NCBI GenBank assembly: GCA_022823305.1
Contig: JAJDXK010000029.1
Coordinates: forward strand, 1-64,000
Length of the DNA stretch: 64,000 bases
DNA from: Alphaproteobacteria bacterium
GTDB lineage: Bacteria; Pseudomonadota; Alphaproteobacteria; UBA828
Reading direction: 5' to 3'
Positions 8,750 to 16,275 of this stretch are shown here, one piece after another (position 1 is the first letter of the stretch; the number at the start of each line of letters is the position of its first letter). The notes below the pieces were generated by a model. The model was not told where the DNA came from and searched no databases. It was given only the letters and a program-made list of their open reading frames with translations. The position numbers were made by a program, and so were the translations under genes.

Positions 8750-9235
8750 TCATGCCGCAGCCGGCGGGGAGTCGCCCAGCCAGCGCGCGAGCGCCTTGCC
8801 CGGATCGGCGATCTCGTCCACCGAGGCGTACCAGTAATCCTCCCAGCCGACCTCCGGCAGGCCGGTGAAGAGCATCAGGTTCAAGGGATAGACCTCGCTG
8901 TCGGTGCAGCGGCGGAAGTCGTCGCGGAAGAGGAACACCGGCTTCTCCCAGGCAATCGCCATGCCGAGCTCCACCATCACGCCCTCGTCCGGCGGGCAGC
9001 CGTTGACCACGGCGAAGATGCCGTCGGCCTCGCGCACGTCGCGCAGGTCCGCCTGGCCGATCCTGTAGGCCCAGCCGGCGGCGGCCTTGTCGATCTGGTT
9101 GTTGCGGGCGAAGGGCTCCCACACCTCGGCGCCGAGCGCCTCGAGCGCCGCCACCAGGACCTGGAGCGGGCCTGCGTTCTGCTGGGCGGAGAAGCCGTAG
9201 GGATTCGCCAGATAGAGCGTCTTCGCCGCGGGCAT
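8750..9235 (-). CDS. Nucleoside 2-deoxyribosyltransferase family protein
   Basis: A 161-residue cytoplasmic protein of the nucleoside 2-deoxyribosyltransferase superfamily. Members break or exchange the N-glycosidic bond of deoxynucleosides or related N-ribosides. The fold markers are an N-terminal LYLANPYGFS, then ADGIFAVVNGCPPDEGVMVELGMA (residues 70-93), where Glu89 occupies the catalytic position. The start lies 2 bp after the stop of the racemase-like gene and has no Shine-Dalgarno sequence of its own, so translational coupling is likely. The substrate is unknown. Nearby PhyH and racemase-like genes suggest degradation of a modified small molecule. Confidence 0.87.
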   Translation of the reverse strand: MPAAKTLYLANPYGFSAQQNAGPLQVLVAALEALGAEVWEPFARNNQIDKAAAGWAYRIGQADLRDVREADGIFAVVNGCPPDEGVMVELGMAIAWEKPVFLFRDDFRRCTDSEVYPLNLMLFTGLPEVGWEDYWYASVDEIADPGKALARWLGDSPPAAA

Positions 9236-9237
9236 GG

Positions 9238-9909
9238 CTAGGCAGCGGCGCGCCAGGCCGCGATGGCGGCCTCCAGCCCTGTGCGCGGGCTGGTGAGCAG
9301 CGGCACGGGCAGGTCGGCGCAGAGCGCGAGCGCCGGCGTCATCGAGGCCTGCGCCAGGACGATCGCGTCGGTGCCGGCCGCGGCCGCGTGCAGGCCGTCG
9401 GCGATGATGCGGTGGTGCGCCTCCTCATCGCCCGCCACGAGCCGGGCGCGGGCCTCGGCGAACACCACGGAGTCGACCTCGACGGCCTTGCCGGCGCGCC
9501 GGGCCGCATCCTCCACCAGGCCGACCGTGGGGCCGATGGTGGTGGCCAGCGTCGCCGCCACGGTGATGCGCGTGCCCGCTGCGACCGCGGCCTCCGCCAT
9601 GGGGCGGTCGATGCGGAGGACGGGCACGCCGGCCTCGGCCGCGGCATCGTCGGCGCCGGGGCCGACGGTCGAGCAGGTGCAGAGCACGAGGCGGGCGCCC
9701 TCGCTCGCCGCCAGCAGGGCGTCGCGCGTGCGCGCCCTGATCCCGTCGGTGAGCCCGCCCGCCTCGATCGCGTCCGTCAGCAGCGCCGGCTGGACCACGT
9801 GGCGGACCGGCACGTCGGGGCCGAGCTCGGCACGCAGGTCGTCGAAGAGGCCGGTGAGCGAGGCCACCGTGTGCACCAGCACCAACTCGCCGCCCGCATC
9901 GCCGCTCAT
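9238..9909 (-). CDS. Asp/Glu racemase-superfamily protein
   Basis: A 223-residue protein of the Asp/Glu/hydantoin racemase fold. Cysteines 77 and 79 (LCTCSTVGPGAD) occupy the first catalytic loop. The usual second catalytic cysteine is absent: the C-terminal loop reads IVLAQASMTP. A normal two-base racemase mechanism is therefore doubtful, and a decarboxylase, isomerase or lyase role is possible. The start at 9909 was chosen because AAGGAG lies 7 bp upstream; a longer open frame further upstream belongs to the antisense of other sequence. It overlaps nothing and is 2 bp from the deoxyribosyltransferase gene. Confidence 0.82.
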   Translation of the reverse strand: MSGDAGGELVLVHTVASLTGLFDDLRAELGPDVPVRHVVQPALLTDAIEAGGLTDGIRARTRDALLAASEGARLVLCTCSTVGPGADDAAAEAGVPVLRIDRPMAEAAVAAGTRITVAATLATTIGPTVGLVEDAARRAGKAVEVDSVVFAEARARLVAGDEEAHHRIIADGLHAAAAGTDAIVLAQASMTPALALCADLPVPLLTSPRTGLEAAIAAWRAAA

Positions 9910-9986
9910 CGCCCGCTCCTTCGCCCGCCTCGCGCCTGCCGCCGTCCGTAGCAGATGACGCCGCGGCGTGAAAGCATCCGGCCCGC

Positions 9987-10790
9987 TCAGGCCCGCCAGA
10001 CCACGGGGTACTGCGGATCGGTGTCGAAGGGCTCGCCGGTGGCGAGCGCAGTCGGGAACTTGGGAAACTCGGCCGGCGGGTCGCGCAGGATGACGCGCGC
10101 GTCGTCGCCGAGCCAGCGGTGGGTCAGCGTGCGCCGGCGCACGTCGCGTCTGGGATTGTTGCGGCCCTGGTGCACGATCAGCCCCTGGAAGAAGATGCAG
10201 TCCCCCGGCTCCAGCTCCCACGAGACGATGTCGTAGTCGCCGCGCGCGGCCTCGATGTCGGGGCAGCGCTCGAACACGGTGCCGGGGTGGCGGCTGCCGT
10301 CCAGCATGGCGTCGAAGGGCGCGAACCAGCGGCCCCAGCGGTGCGAGCCGCGCACGAACTCCAGCGTCGTCTCCGGCGTGATCGGGTCGAGCGGGATCCA
10401 GTTGGAGCAGAGATCGCTGCCGTCCACCGCCATGTAGGGCTGGTCCTGGTGCCAGCGGGTGAGGCCGGTGGTGCCCGGCTCCTTCACGAAGATCTGGTCG
10501 TAGAAGAAGGTGATGGCCGACGAGCGCGTGAGGGCGCCGGCGATCGCCGCGCAGGGGCCTTCGAGAGCGAACGCCCGCATCTGCGGCACGTGGCGCCAGA
10601 TGTCGAAGTCGTTGAAGAAGAGGCCGGGGTCGCTCTCCTTCGTGTAGATCTCGACGTGGGGGCCGGGCTCGGCCATGTCGGCGGCGACGCCTTCGCGCAG
10701 GCGCTCGATCCAGACCTCGTCGATCACGCCGCGCAGGCAGACCGCGCCGTCCTCGTGATAGGCATCGATCTCGGCCTGCGTCGGCACCAC
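9987..10790 (-). CDS. Phytanoyl-CoA dioxygenase (PhyH) family protein
   Basis: A 267-residue Fe(II)/2-oxoglutarate-dependent oxygenase. The metal triad is visible as HQD (His114, Asp116 in RWHQDQPYM) and a distal His207 (LIVHQGRNN). Arg residues at about 218-220 (RRRTLTHRW) are placed to bind 2-oxoglutarate. Its length is typical of bacterial PhyH proteins, which hydroxylate diverse small substrates rather than only phytanoyl-CoA. It is first of three minus-strand genes with the racemase-like and deoxyribosyltransferase-like genes (77-bp gap). The substrate cannot be predicted. Confidence 0.9.
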   Translation of the reverse strand: MVPTQAEIDAYHEDGAVCLRGVIDEVWIERLREGVAADMAEPGPHVEIYTKESDPGLFFNDFDIWRHVPQMRAFALEGPCAAIAGALTRSSAITFFYDQIFVKEPGTTGLTRWHQDQPYMAVDGSDLCSNWIPLDPITPETTLEFVRGSHRWGRWFAPFDAMLDGSRHPGTVFERCPDIEAARGDYDIVSWELEPGDCIFFQGLIVHQGRNNPRRDVRRRTLTHRWLGDDARVILRDPPAEFPKFPTALATGEPFDTDPQYPVVWRA

Positions 10791-10967
10791 GGCGCCCCTC
10801 CCTGTCGCGGCACGAGTCTACCGCAGCGGGCGGCTCTCGGGCCAACATTCGTCGCCGCACCGCACGATCCCGTTTGAAATGCCGCGCGCCCGGGCCCGCC
10901 TGTGAGAACGACTCGGCCGGTCAATGGTAAACAGGCGCGAATCTCATTCGCCGGAGGGAGACAGGAC

Positions 10968-11603
10968 ATGACGGGTAAGGCCACGGCGGCGCGGCGCCCG
11001 GCCGGGCGCGGCGGTATCGTCCGGGCGGGGCTCGCCGCCTCCCTGCTGCTCATCGTCGCGGCGATCGGCGTCGGCTGCGAGACCGCGCCGCCGCCCGGGC
11101 AACCCGATCCTCTCTCCTTCACCAACCTGCCGCCTCTGGTGTTCGATCTCGGCCGCATCGAGGTGGTGGAACGCCCGGCGGCACCGGATCCCGCCGATGT
11201 CGGCCACCTCTTCGCCACGCCGCCGGCGGCCGGCGTGCGGCAGTGGGTGCAGGAGCGGCTGCGGGCGAGCGGTGCCGAGGGCCTGCTGCGCGTCACCATC
11301 GAGGAGGCCAGCGCCAAGGCCACGCCGCTCGCCACCAACGCCGAGTTCGAGGACCTCTTCACCGAGGAGCAGGCCGAGCGGCTGGACCTGCGCCTGCGCG
11401 TCACCGTCGCGGCCATCGACGCGGCCGGGGAGGAGCGCGGCCACGCCAGCGCCGACACGCAACGTTCCCGCACGCTGCGCGAGGGGCTCACGCTGGCCGA
11501 GCGCGATCGCATCTACCACGAGCTCCTGCTGGCGCTCTTCGACGACTACAACGCGAGCCAGGTGCAGGCGATGCGCCAGTACCTCCACCTCTACCTGCGC
11601 TGA
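10968..11603 (+). CDS. Lipoprotein of unknown function
   Basis: A 211-residue predicted lipoprotein. A basic N-region (ARRPAGRGG) is followed by a hydrophobic helix (LAASLLLIVAAIGVGC) with lipobox Cys37. The mature region (FTNLPPLVFDLGRIEVVE, ERLRASGAEGLLRVTIEEAS) has the alternating beta pattern of small envelope proteins. The C-terminus is helical and ends YLHLYLR. The ATG at 10968 is preceded by GGAGGGAG; an earlier in-frame start at 10902 lacks such support. It is divergent from PhyH and 10 bp upstream of the reductase gene, so the two are probably co-transcribed. No family was recognised. Confidence 0.78.
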   Translation: MTGKATAARRPAGRGGIVRAGLAASLLLIVAAIGVGCETAPPPGQPDPLSFTNLPPLVFDLGRIEVVERPAAPDPADVGHLFATPPAAGVRQWVQERLRASGAEGLLRVTIEEASAKATPLATNAEFEDLFTEEQAERLDLRLRVTVAAIDAAGEERGHASADTQRSRTLREGLTLAERDRIYHELLLALFDDYNASQVQAMRQYLHLYLR

Positions 11604-11613
11604 GGCGGCTGCG

Positions 11614-12570
11614 GTGAACGGAGACGAAGCGGGCAACCCTTCGCCGCCCGGCCCTGCGTTGCCCGACGCGCCGACAACGCACCGCGGTGCCGGCGCACAC
11701 TCACGCAACGACCGCCTCGGCCGCATCGCCGTCCTCGGGGCGACGGGCTCGCTGGGCTCGGCGATCGTGCGCCGTCTGGTGGAGAAGGGCATGGCGGTCA
11801 CGGCCGTCGGCCGCGACCGGGCGCGTCTCGCGGTACTGCCTGCGGACGACGTGCGGGTTGCCGACGTCGCGGTGGGGGGCCGATTGTCCGGCGCCCTGGA
11901 TGGCGCCGCGGCAATCGTCGTCTGCACGCCACCTCACCTGGCGCCTGCCATCCTCGACGCGCTGCCGGCCACGGTCAGGCGGCTCGTGCTGATCGGATCG
12001 ACGCGCCTCTACACGCGCTTCCCCGATCGGAGGGCGGATCGGGTACGCGAAGCCGCCGCCGCCTTCGAGGCCTCGGCCGTTCCCGGCGTGATGCTGCATC
12101 CGACGATGGTCTACGGCGGCAGAACCGAGCAGAACGTCAGGCGCCTGGCGGTCTATATCCGAAAGGTGGGCGTGATACCGCTTCCCCAGGGCGGCAAGGC
12201 CCTGGTTCAGCCGATTTACGTCGATGACGTGGCACGTGCGGCGGTCTCCGCGCTCGGCGTCGAGACGAGCTGCCCGCGCCAGCTGGTGGTCGCAGGGCCC
12301 GAGGCTCTTGTCTATGCCGATTTCGTGCGGGCCGTGGCCAGGGCCATCGGGCGACGCGTCATCGTCGTTCCCGTGCCCCGGCCGCTGCTCGAAGCGTGCG
12401 CCCCCGTCACGCACCTGCTTCCGGGATTTCCCCGGATCACGACCGGCGAGGTCCGCAGGCTCGTCGAGGACAAGGCCTTCGAAATCGACGAGATGCGCGC
12501 CTGCCTCGGCGTCGAGCCGATACCCCTGGAAGACGGACTGGCGCGGACCTTTGCGCCCGACGCGCCGTAG
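11614..12570 (+). CDS. NDUFA9-like NAD(P)-binding reductase (atypical SDR)
   Basis: A 318-residue Rossmann-fold protein from a GTG start at 11614. The nucleotide-binding motif is GATGSLGSAIV (about residues 42-52), with downstream VGRDRARL and VLIGSTRLYTRFPD. PTMVYGGRTEQN and VQPIYVDDVARAAVSAL are typical of NDUFA9-like/atypical extended SDRs, which include a complex I accessory subunit and quinone-biosynthesis helpers. No YxxxK catalytic pair is obvious, so it may be a structural or sensor reductase. It lies 10 bp after the lipoprotein gene. Its first 30 residues are low-complexity, so the true start may be further downstream. Confidence 0.8.
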   Translation: MNGDEAGNPSPPGPALPDAPTTHRGAGAHSRNDRLGRIAVLGATGSLGSAIVRRLVEKGMAVTAVGRDRARLAVLPADDVRVADVAVGGRLSGALDGAAAIVVCTPPHLAPAILDALPATVRRLVLIGSTRLYTRFPDRRADRVREAAAAFEASAVPGVMLHPTMVYGGRTEQNVRRLAVYIRKVGVIPLPQGGKALVQPIYVDDVARAAVSALGVETSCPRQLVVAGPEALVYADFVRAVARAIGRRVIVVPVPRPLLEACAPVTHLLPGFPRITTGEVRRLVEDKAFEIDEMRACLGVEPIPLEDGLARTFAPDAP

Positions 12571-12602
12571 CCCGCCGCCGCCGGGGCGCGGCGCCGCTTC
12601 CC

Positions 12603-13643
12603 CTACCCCCCTGCCACCGCCTGCAGCGCCTCGCCGGCGGCATCGACCGCCGCGGCGTCGACGTCGAGGTGGGTGACCGCGCGCAGCCGGTGGCGGCCCA
12701 TGGCGCCGATCAGCACACCGCGCTCCCTGAGCGCGTCGGAGAGAGCGGCGGCGCTCAGGCCCGTGCCGGCGCAGTCGAAGAAGACGAGGTTGCTGTCCAC
12801 GCGCGGCTGGTCGAGGGCGAGCGTGCCCACCGCGCTCACCGCATCCGCCAGCCGGCGGGCGCTGGCGTGGTCCTCGGCGAGGCGGGCGATGTGGTGGTCG
12901 AGCGCGTAGGCGCAGGCGGCGGCGAGGATGCCGGACTGCCGCATGGCGCCGCCCAGACGCTGCTTCCACTGCCACGCGGCCTCGATGAAGGCGGCGGAGC
13001 CCGCGAGCACCGCGCCCACCGGGCAGCCCAGCCCCTTGCTGAAGTCGACCCAGACGGAATCGCAGGGGGCGGCGTAGCGGGCCGCGTCCACGCCGCTCTC
13101 GACCACCGCGTTGAAGAGCCGGGCGCCGTCCATGTGAAGCAGGAGGCCGTGCGCGCGCGCCGCCTCGCCCACCGCCTCGACGGTCTCCAGCGGCCAGATC
13201 GTGCCGCCGCCCTGGTTCGAGGTCTGCTCCACCACCGCAAGGCGCGAGCGCGGCGCATAGCGGCTGGGGCTGCGCACCGCGTCGGCGAGCTGGTCCGGCG
13301 TGTAGACGCCGGCCTCGCCGTCGAGCGCGCACACCATGGCGCCGGCGAGCGCCGCCGGCCCGCCGCCCTCCGCGGTGATGACGTGCGCCGTGCGGTCGCA
13401 GATCACCTCGTCGCCGGGGCGGCAGTGGACCAGCAGCGCGATCTCGTTGCACATGGTGCCGGAGGGGAGGAAGACCGCCGCCTCCTTGCCCAGCAGCGCC
13501 GCCACGCGGGACTGGAGCGCGTTGACCGTGGGGTCCTCGCCGCGCTGCTCGTCGCCGACCTCGGCCGCCGCCATGGCCTCGCGCATGGCCGCGCTCGGCC
13601 TGGTCACCGTGTCGCTCCTGAGATCGACCTGATTGCCCGCCAT
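12603..13643 (-). CDS. ltaE: Low-specificity L-threonine aldolase family
   Basis: A 346-residue PLP enzyme that cleaves L-threonine/allo-threonine or related beta-hydroxy amino acids to glycine plus an aldehyde. [13 protein letters not shown] opens the protein. [28 protein letters not shown] and the cofactor aspartate in [13 protein letters not shown] follow. The Schiff-base lysine is Lys203 in [13 protein letters not shown]. The length is normal for the family. The start at 13643 was chosen because GGAGGGC lies just upstream; the frame extends 13 codons further without such a signal. It is convergent with the NDUFA9-like gene, with a 32-bp gap. Confidence 0.93.
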   Translation of the reverse strand: MAGNQVDLRSDTVTRPSAAMREAMAAAEVGDEQRGEDPTVNALQSRVAALLGKEAAVFLPSGTMCNEIALLVHCRPGDEVICDRTAHVITAEGGGPAALAGAMVCALDGEAGVYTPDQLADAVRSPSRYAPRSRLAVVEQTSNQGGGTIWPLETVEAVGEAARAHGLLLHMDGARLFNAVVESGVDAARYAAPCDSVWVDFSKGLGCPVGAVLAGSAAFIEAAWQWKQRLGGAMRQSGILAAACAYALDHHIARLAEDHASARRLADAVSAVGTLALDQPRVDSNLVFFDCAGTGLSAAALSDALRERGVLIGAMGRHRLRAVTHLDVDAAAVDAAGEALQAVAGG

Positions 13644-13735
13644 GCCGCCCTCCCCGGCCTGTGCGCCGGTGCCCCTTCGCACCCGGCGACTCTGCCTCTA
13701 AGCTCCAGGTATCGCACAAGGAGGGGAGGACTCAA

Positions 13736-14311
13736 ATGAGCGCCATCGATCCCAACACGATCCACTTCACCGGGGAGAACTCGTTCCTCAGGCTCAAGAG
13801 CGAGGCCGACGGGCCGGAAACCACCGTCTGCGCCCACTGGCGCACCCTGATCTCGCCGGCCGGGCCGGGCACCTGCCTCTTCCTCCGCTCGGATGCCACC
13901 GGGGGCGAAGTGAAGCTCTACGCCGACAACGTCGGGATGGCGCGCTGGCTCCAGGGCGAGCTGGAGGCGATCCTCAACCCGCCCTTCGCCGACACGCAGA
14001 TGCCCATCGCCGACGCCGCCTTCAGCAGCGAGGGCGCGTTCCGCGACACCTGGCGCGAGATCGTGGATTCCGCCGACGGGCGCATCGAGCTGAGCTGGTC
14101 GGACATGGGCGAGCCCTTCATGCTGGCGCTGCCGCCGAACAACGACGACACCGGCCCCTGGGCCGTCTACAGCTGCCTCACGCCCTGCCGCAGCGCGACG
14201 CTGGAGGTCGCGGGAACCCGCGCCGCCGGTGCGCCCTACGAGAGCGCGCTCGCGGGGCACCCGTCGTCCTCCTGCTGCCTCGCCTGGTCCGAGACCTGGC
14301 TGCGCGGCTGA
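13736..14311 (+). CDS. Conserved-looking protein of unknown function
   Basis: A 191-residue protein with no signal peptide. It opens MSAIDPNTIHFTGENSFL and has a beta-rich body (GTCLFLRSDATGGEVKLYAD, GRIELSWSDMGEPFMLALPP). The C-terminus contains a cysteine-rich stretch (CLTPCRSATLEV, then SSSCCLAWSETWLRG), possibly a metal or redox site. GGAGGGGAGGA precedes the ATG, which fixes the start. It heads an apparent operon with the enoyl-CoA hydratase (13-bp gap) and the asparaginase. No family was recognised. Its position suggests a role in acyl-CoA or amide metabolism, which is only an inference. Confidence 0.75.
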   Translation: MSAIDPNTIHFTGENSFLRLKSEADGPETTVCAHWRTLISPAGPGTCLFLRSDATGGEVKLYADNVGMARWLQGELEAILNPPFADTQMPIADAAFSSEGAFRDTWREIVDSADGRIELSWSDMGEPFMLALPPNNDDTGPWAVYSCLTPCRSATLEVAGTRAAGAPYESALAGHPSSSCCLAWSETWLRG

Positions 14312-14324
14312 GGGAGGCCGGGCC

Positions 14325-15092
14325 TTGGCCCACGCGCTCTGCGAGCGGGCGGACGGCTGCGCCCGCATCCGCATCGCCAACGGCACCGCCAACACGCTGA
14401 CCACGGCCGTCATCCGCGACCTCGCGGATGCCTTCGCCGAGGCCGGGCGCGACTCCCGCGGCACGCTGCTCTGCGGCGGGGAGAAGTTCTTCTGCAACGG
14501 CCTCGACCTCGACTGGGCGCTGGCGCAGCCGCGCGCCGGGATCCGCGAGATGTTCCTCGAGCTGGCGGGGCTGATCCTGGCCATGCTGGAATCGCCGCGG
14601 CCCGTCGTCGGCGCCATCAGGGGCCACGCCATCGGCGGCGGCATGGCCATCTACCTCGCCTGCGACTACCGCTACGCCGCCTCCGGCCGCGTGCTGATCG
14701 GCAAGCCGGAGACCCTGCTCGGCGTGCCCAACCCCTACTACGGCGACCAGCTCCTGCGCTTCGTCGCCGGCGACTTCGTCGCCTCCGACCTGATCTACAG
14801 CGGCAGGCTGGTCAGGGCCGAGGAGGGGCGCGCCCTCGGCCTGGTGCACGAGACGGGGCCCGGGGAGGAGATCGAGGGGGCGGCATGGGAGCGGCTGCGC
14901 GTGCTCTGCGCGCTCGCGCCGGATGCGTTCGCGGAATCGAAGCGCATGCGCCTCGGCAGGTTCTGCGCCGACCTCCGGGAGCAGCTGCCGGCCCGGATCG
15001 CGCGCCAGGTCGAGATCTGGCACGGCGACGAAGCGCAGGGCCGGCTCCGCGCCGCGGCCGAGAGGCTGCGCCGCCGCACCGGCGCCGCCTGA
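14325..15092 (+). CDS. Enoyl-CoA hydratase/isomerase family protein
   Basis: A 255-residue crotonase-fold protein. The oxyanion-hole motif is RGHAIGGGMAIYLACDYRYA, and the second active-site segment is GKPETLLGVPNPYYG. Its glutamate may serve as one catalytic acid, while the second usual glutamate is not clearly in place, so isomerase or hydrolase activity is possible. A TTG at 14325 with GGGAGG upstream is the best start; the frame is open to 14229 but overlaps the preceding gene. It follows the unknown protein by 13 bp and precedes the asparaginase by 12 bp, which suggests one transcript. Confidence 0.85.
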   Translation: MAHALCERADGCARIRIANGTANTLTTAVIRDLADAFAEAGRDSRGTLLCGGEKFFCNGLDLDWALAQPRAGIREMFLELAGLILAMLESPRPVVGAIRGHAIGGGMAIYLACDYRYAASGRVLIGKPETLLGVPNPYYGDQLLRFVAGDFVASDLIYSGRLVRAEEGRALGLVHETGPGEEIEGAAWERLRVLCALAPDAFAESKRMRLGRFCADLREQLPARIARQVEIWHGDEAQGRLRAAAERLRRRTGAA

Positions 15093-15104
15093 GGAGGACA
15101 CGTC

Positions 15105-16103
15105 ATGCTGCCGAAGGTCTCGGTCTTCGCCATGGGCGGGACCATCGCCGCGTCCGGCCGGGCCGAGCGCGGCGTCAAGCCCTCGCTGGGCGCGGACGCG
15201 ATGGTCGACGCGGTGCCGCAGCTCGCCGAGGTCGCCGCCGTCGAGGCCCGGACCTTCCGCCTGCTGCCGAGCCCGGAGGTCACCATCCCCGACCTCTTCG
15301 AGCTGGCGGACGCCATCGAGCGGGCGGTGGCCGGCGGCGCCGCCGGCGCGGTCGTCACCCACGGCACCGACACGCTGGAGGAATCCGCCTTCGTGCTGGA
15401 CCGCATCCTGAGCCTCGATGCGCCGGTGGTGCTGACAGGCGCCATGCGCAACCCGACGCTCGCCGGGCCGGACGGGCCGGCCAACCTGCTCAACGCGGTG
15501 CGGCTCGCGGCGCACGGGCCGGCGCGGGGCATGGGCGCCATGGTGGTGATGAACGACCTGATCCACGCCGCGCGCTTCGTGCAGAAGGGCGAGACCTCGA
15601 ACCCCGCCGCCTTCCGCTCAGGCCCGATGGGGCCGCTCGGCTGGTTCGCCGAAGGCGCCGTCCGCCTCGCCGGGCCGCCCGGCCCGCGCCACACCGTACA
15701 GGTGGCTCGCGACGCGGCGCCGGCGCCGGTGGCGCTGCTCACCGTGACCCTCGGCGACGACGGCCGGCTGATCGAGCGTGCGCTGGAGGCCGGCTACAGA
15801 GGGATCGTGATCGAGCTCACCGGCGGCGGCCATGCCGCCCACTGGGTCGCGGACAGGCTGGTGGAGGCGGCCCGGCGCGTGCCGGTGGTGATGGCGTCCC
15901 GCACCGGGGCCGGCGAGATGCTGCGCCGGACCTACGACTTCAAGGGCTCGGAGATCGACCTGCTTGCGCGCGGGCTGATCGGCGCCGGCTGGCTCGACGG
16001 CCTCAAGGCCCGCCTGCTGCTCACGCTGCTCCTGACGGCCGGCGCCGACGACGCAGCAATCCGCGAGGCGTTCGCCAACTGGCTGGACCCCGCGCCGGAA
16101 TGA
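15105..16103 (+). CDS. L-asparaginase family amidohydrolase
   Basis: A 332-residue protein of the bacterial type I/II asparaginase family, which hydrolyses L-asparagine (or a related amide) to aspartate and ammonia. Catalytic motifs are GGTIA (Thr13) and VVTHGTDT (Thr88-Asp89). VVLTGAMRNP and GPANLLNAVR are also typical. No signal peptide is present, so it should be cytoplasmic. GAGGA lies upstream of the ATG. It ends the operon starting at 13736 and is convergent with the glutamate-synthase-like operon. Substrate choice (Asn, Gln or another amide) cannot be set by sequence alone. Confidence 0.93.
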   Translation: MLPKVSVFAMGGTIAASGRAERGVKPSLGADAMVDAVPQLAEVAAVEARTFRLLPSPEVTIPDLFELADAIERAVAGGAAGAVVTHGTDTLEESAFVLDRILSLDAPVVLTGAMRNPTLAGPDGPANLLNAVRLAAHGPARGMGAMVVMNDLIHAARFVQKGETSNPAAFRSGPMGPLGWFAEGAVRLAGPPGPRHTVQVARDAAPAPVALLTVTLGDDGRLIERALEAGYRGIVIELTGGGHAAHWVADRLVEAARRVPVVMASRTGAGEMLRRTYDFKGSEIDLLARGLIGAGWLDGLKARLLLTLLLTAGADDAAIREAFANWLDPAPE

Positions 16104-16275
16104 GAGAAACCGGTATATTTATGAGTGAAAACAATACTTTATGCGAAATTGGGTTCGTTTTGTAATTTTTGATTTTCGACGCAGACCCATCTCCCATCTC
16201 CGACCACGGTCACGCGAGCACGCCTCACCCTAGCCCGGACGCCACCGCCCTTGTCCTGCACCATGGTCCGGGGTC
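16104..16275. other. AT-rich convergent intergenic segment
   Basis: This gap separates the convergent asparaginase and glutamate-synthase-like genes. Positions 16115-16185 are strikingly AT-rich compared with the flanks. Read on the minus strand, the segment can encode ENQKLQNEPNFA before a stop. Similar short NEPNF-coding scraps recur in intergenic repeats of other bacteria, so this may be a remnant of a dispersed element. No functional gene is supported here. Confidence 0.4.
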
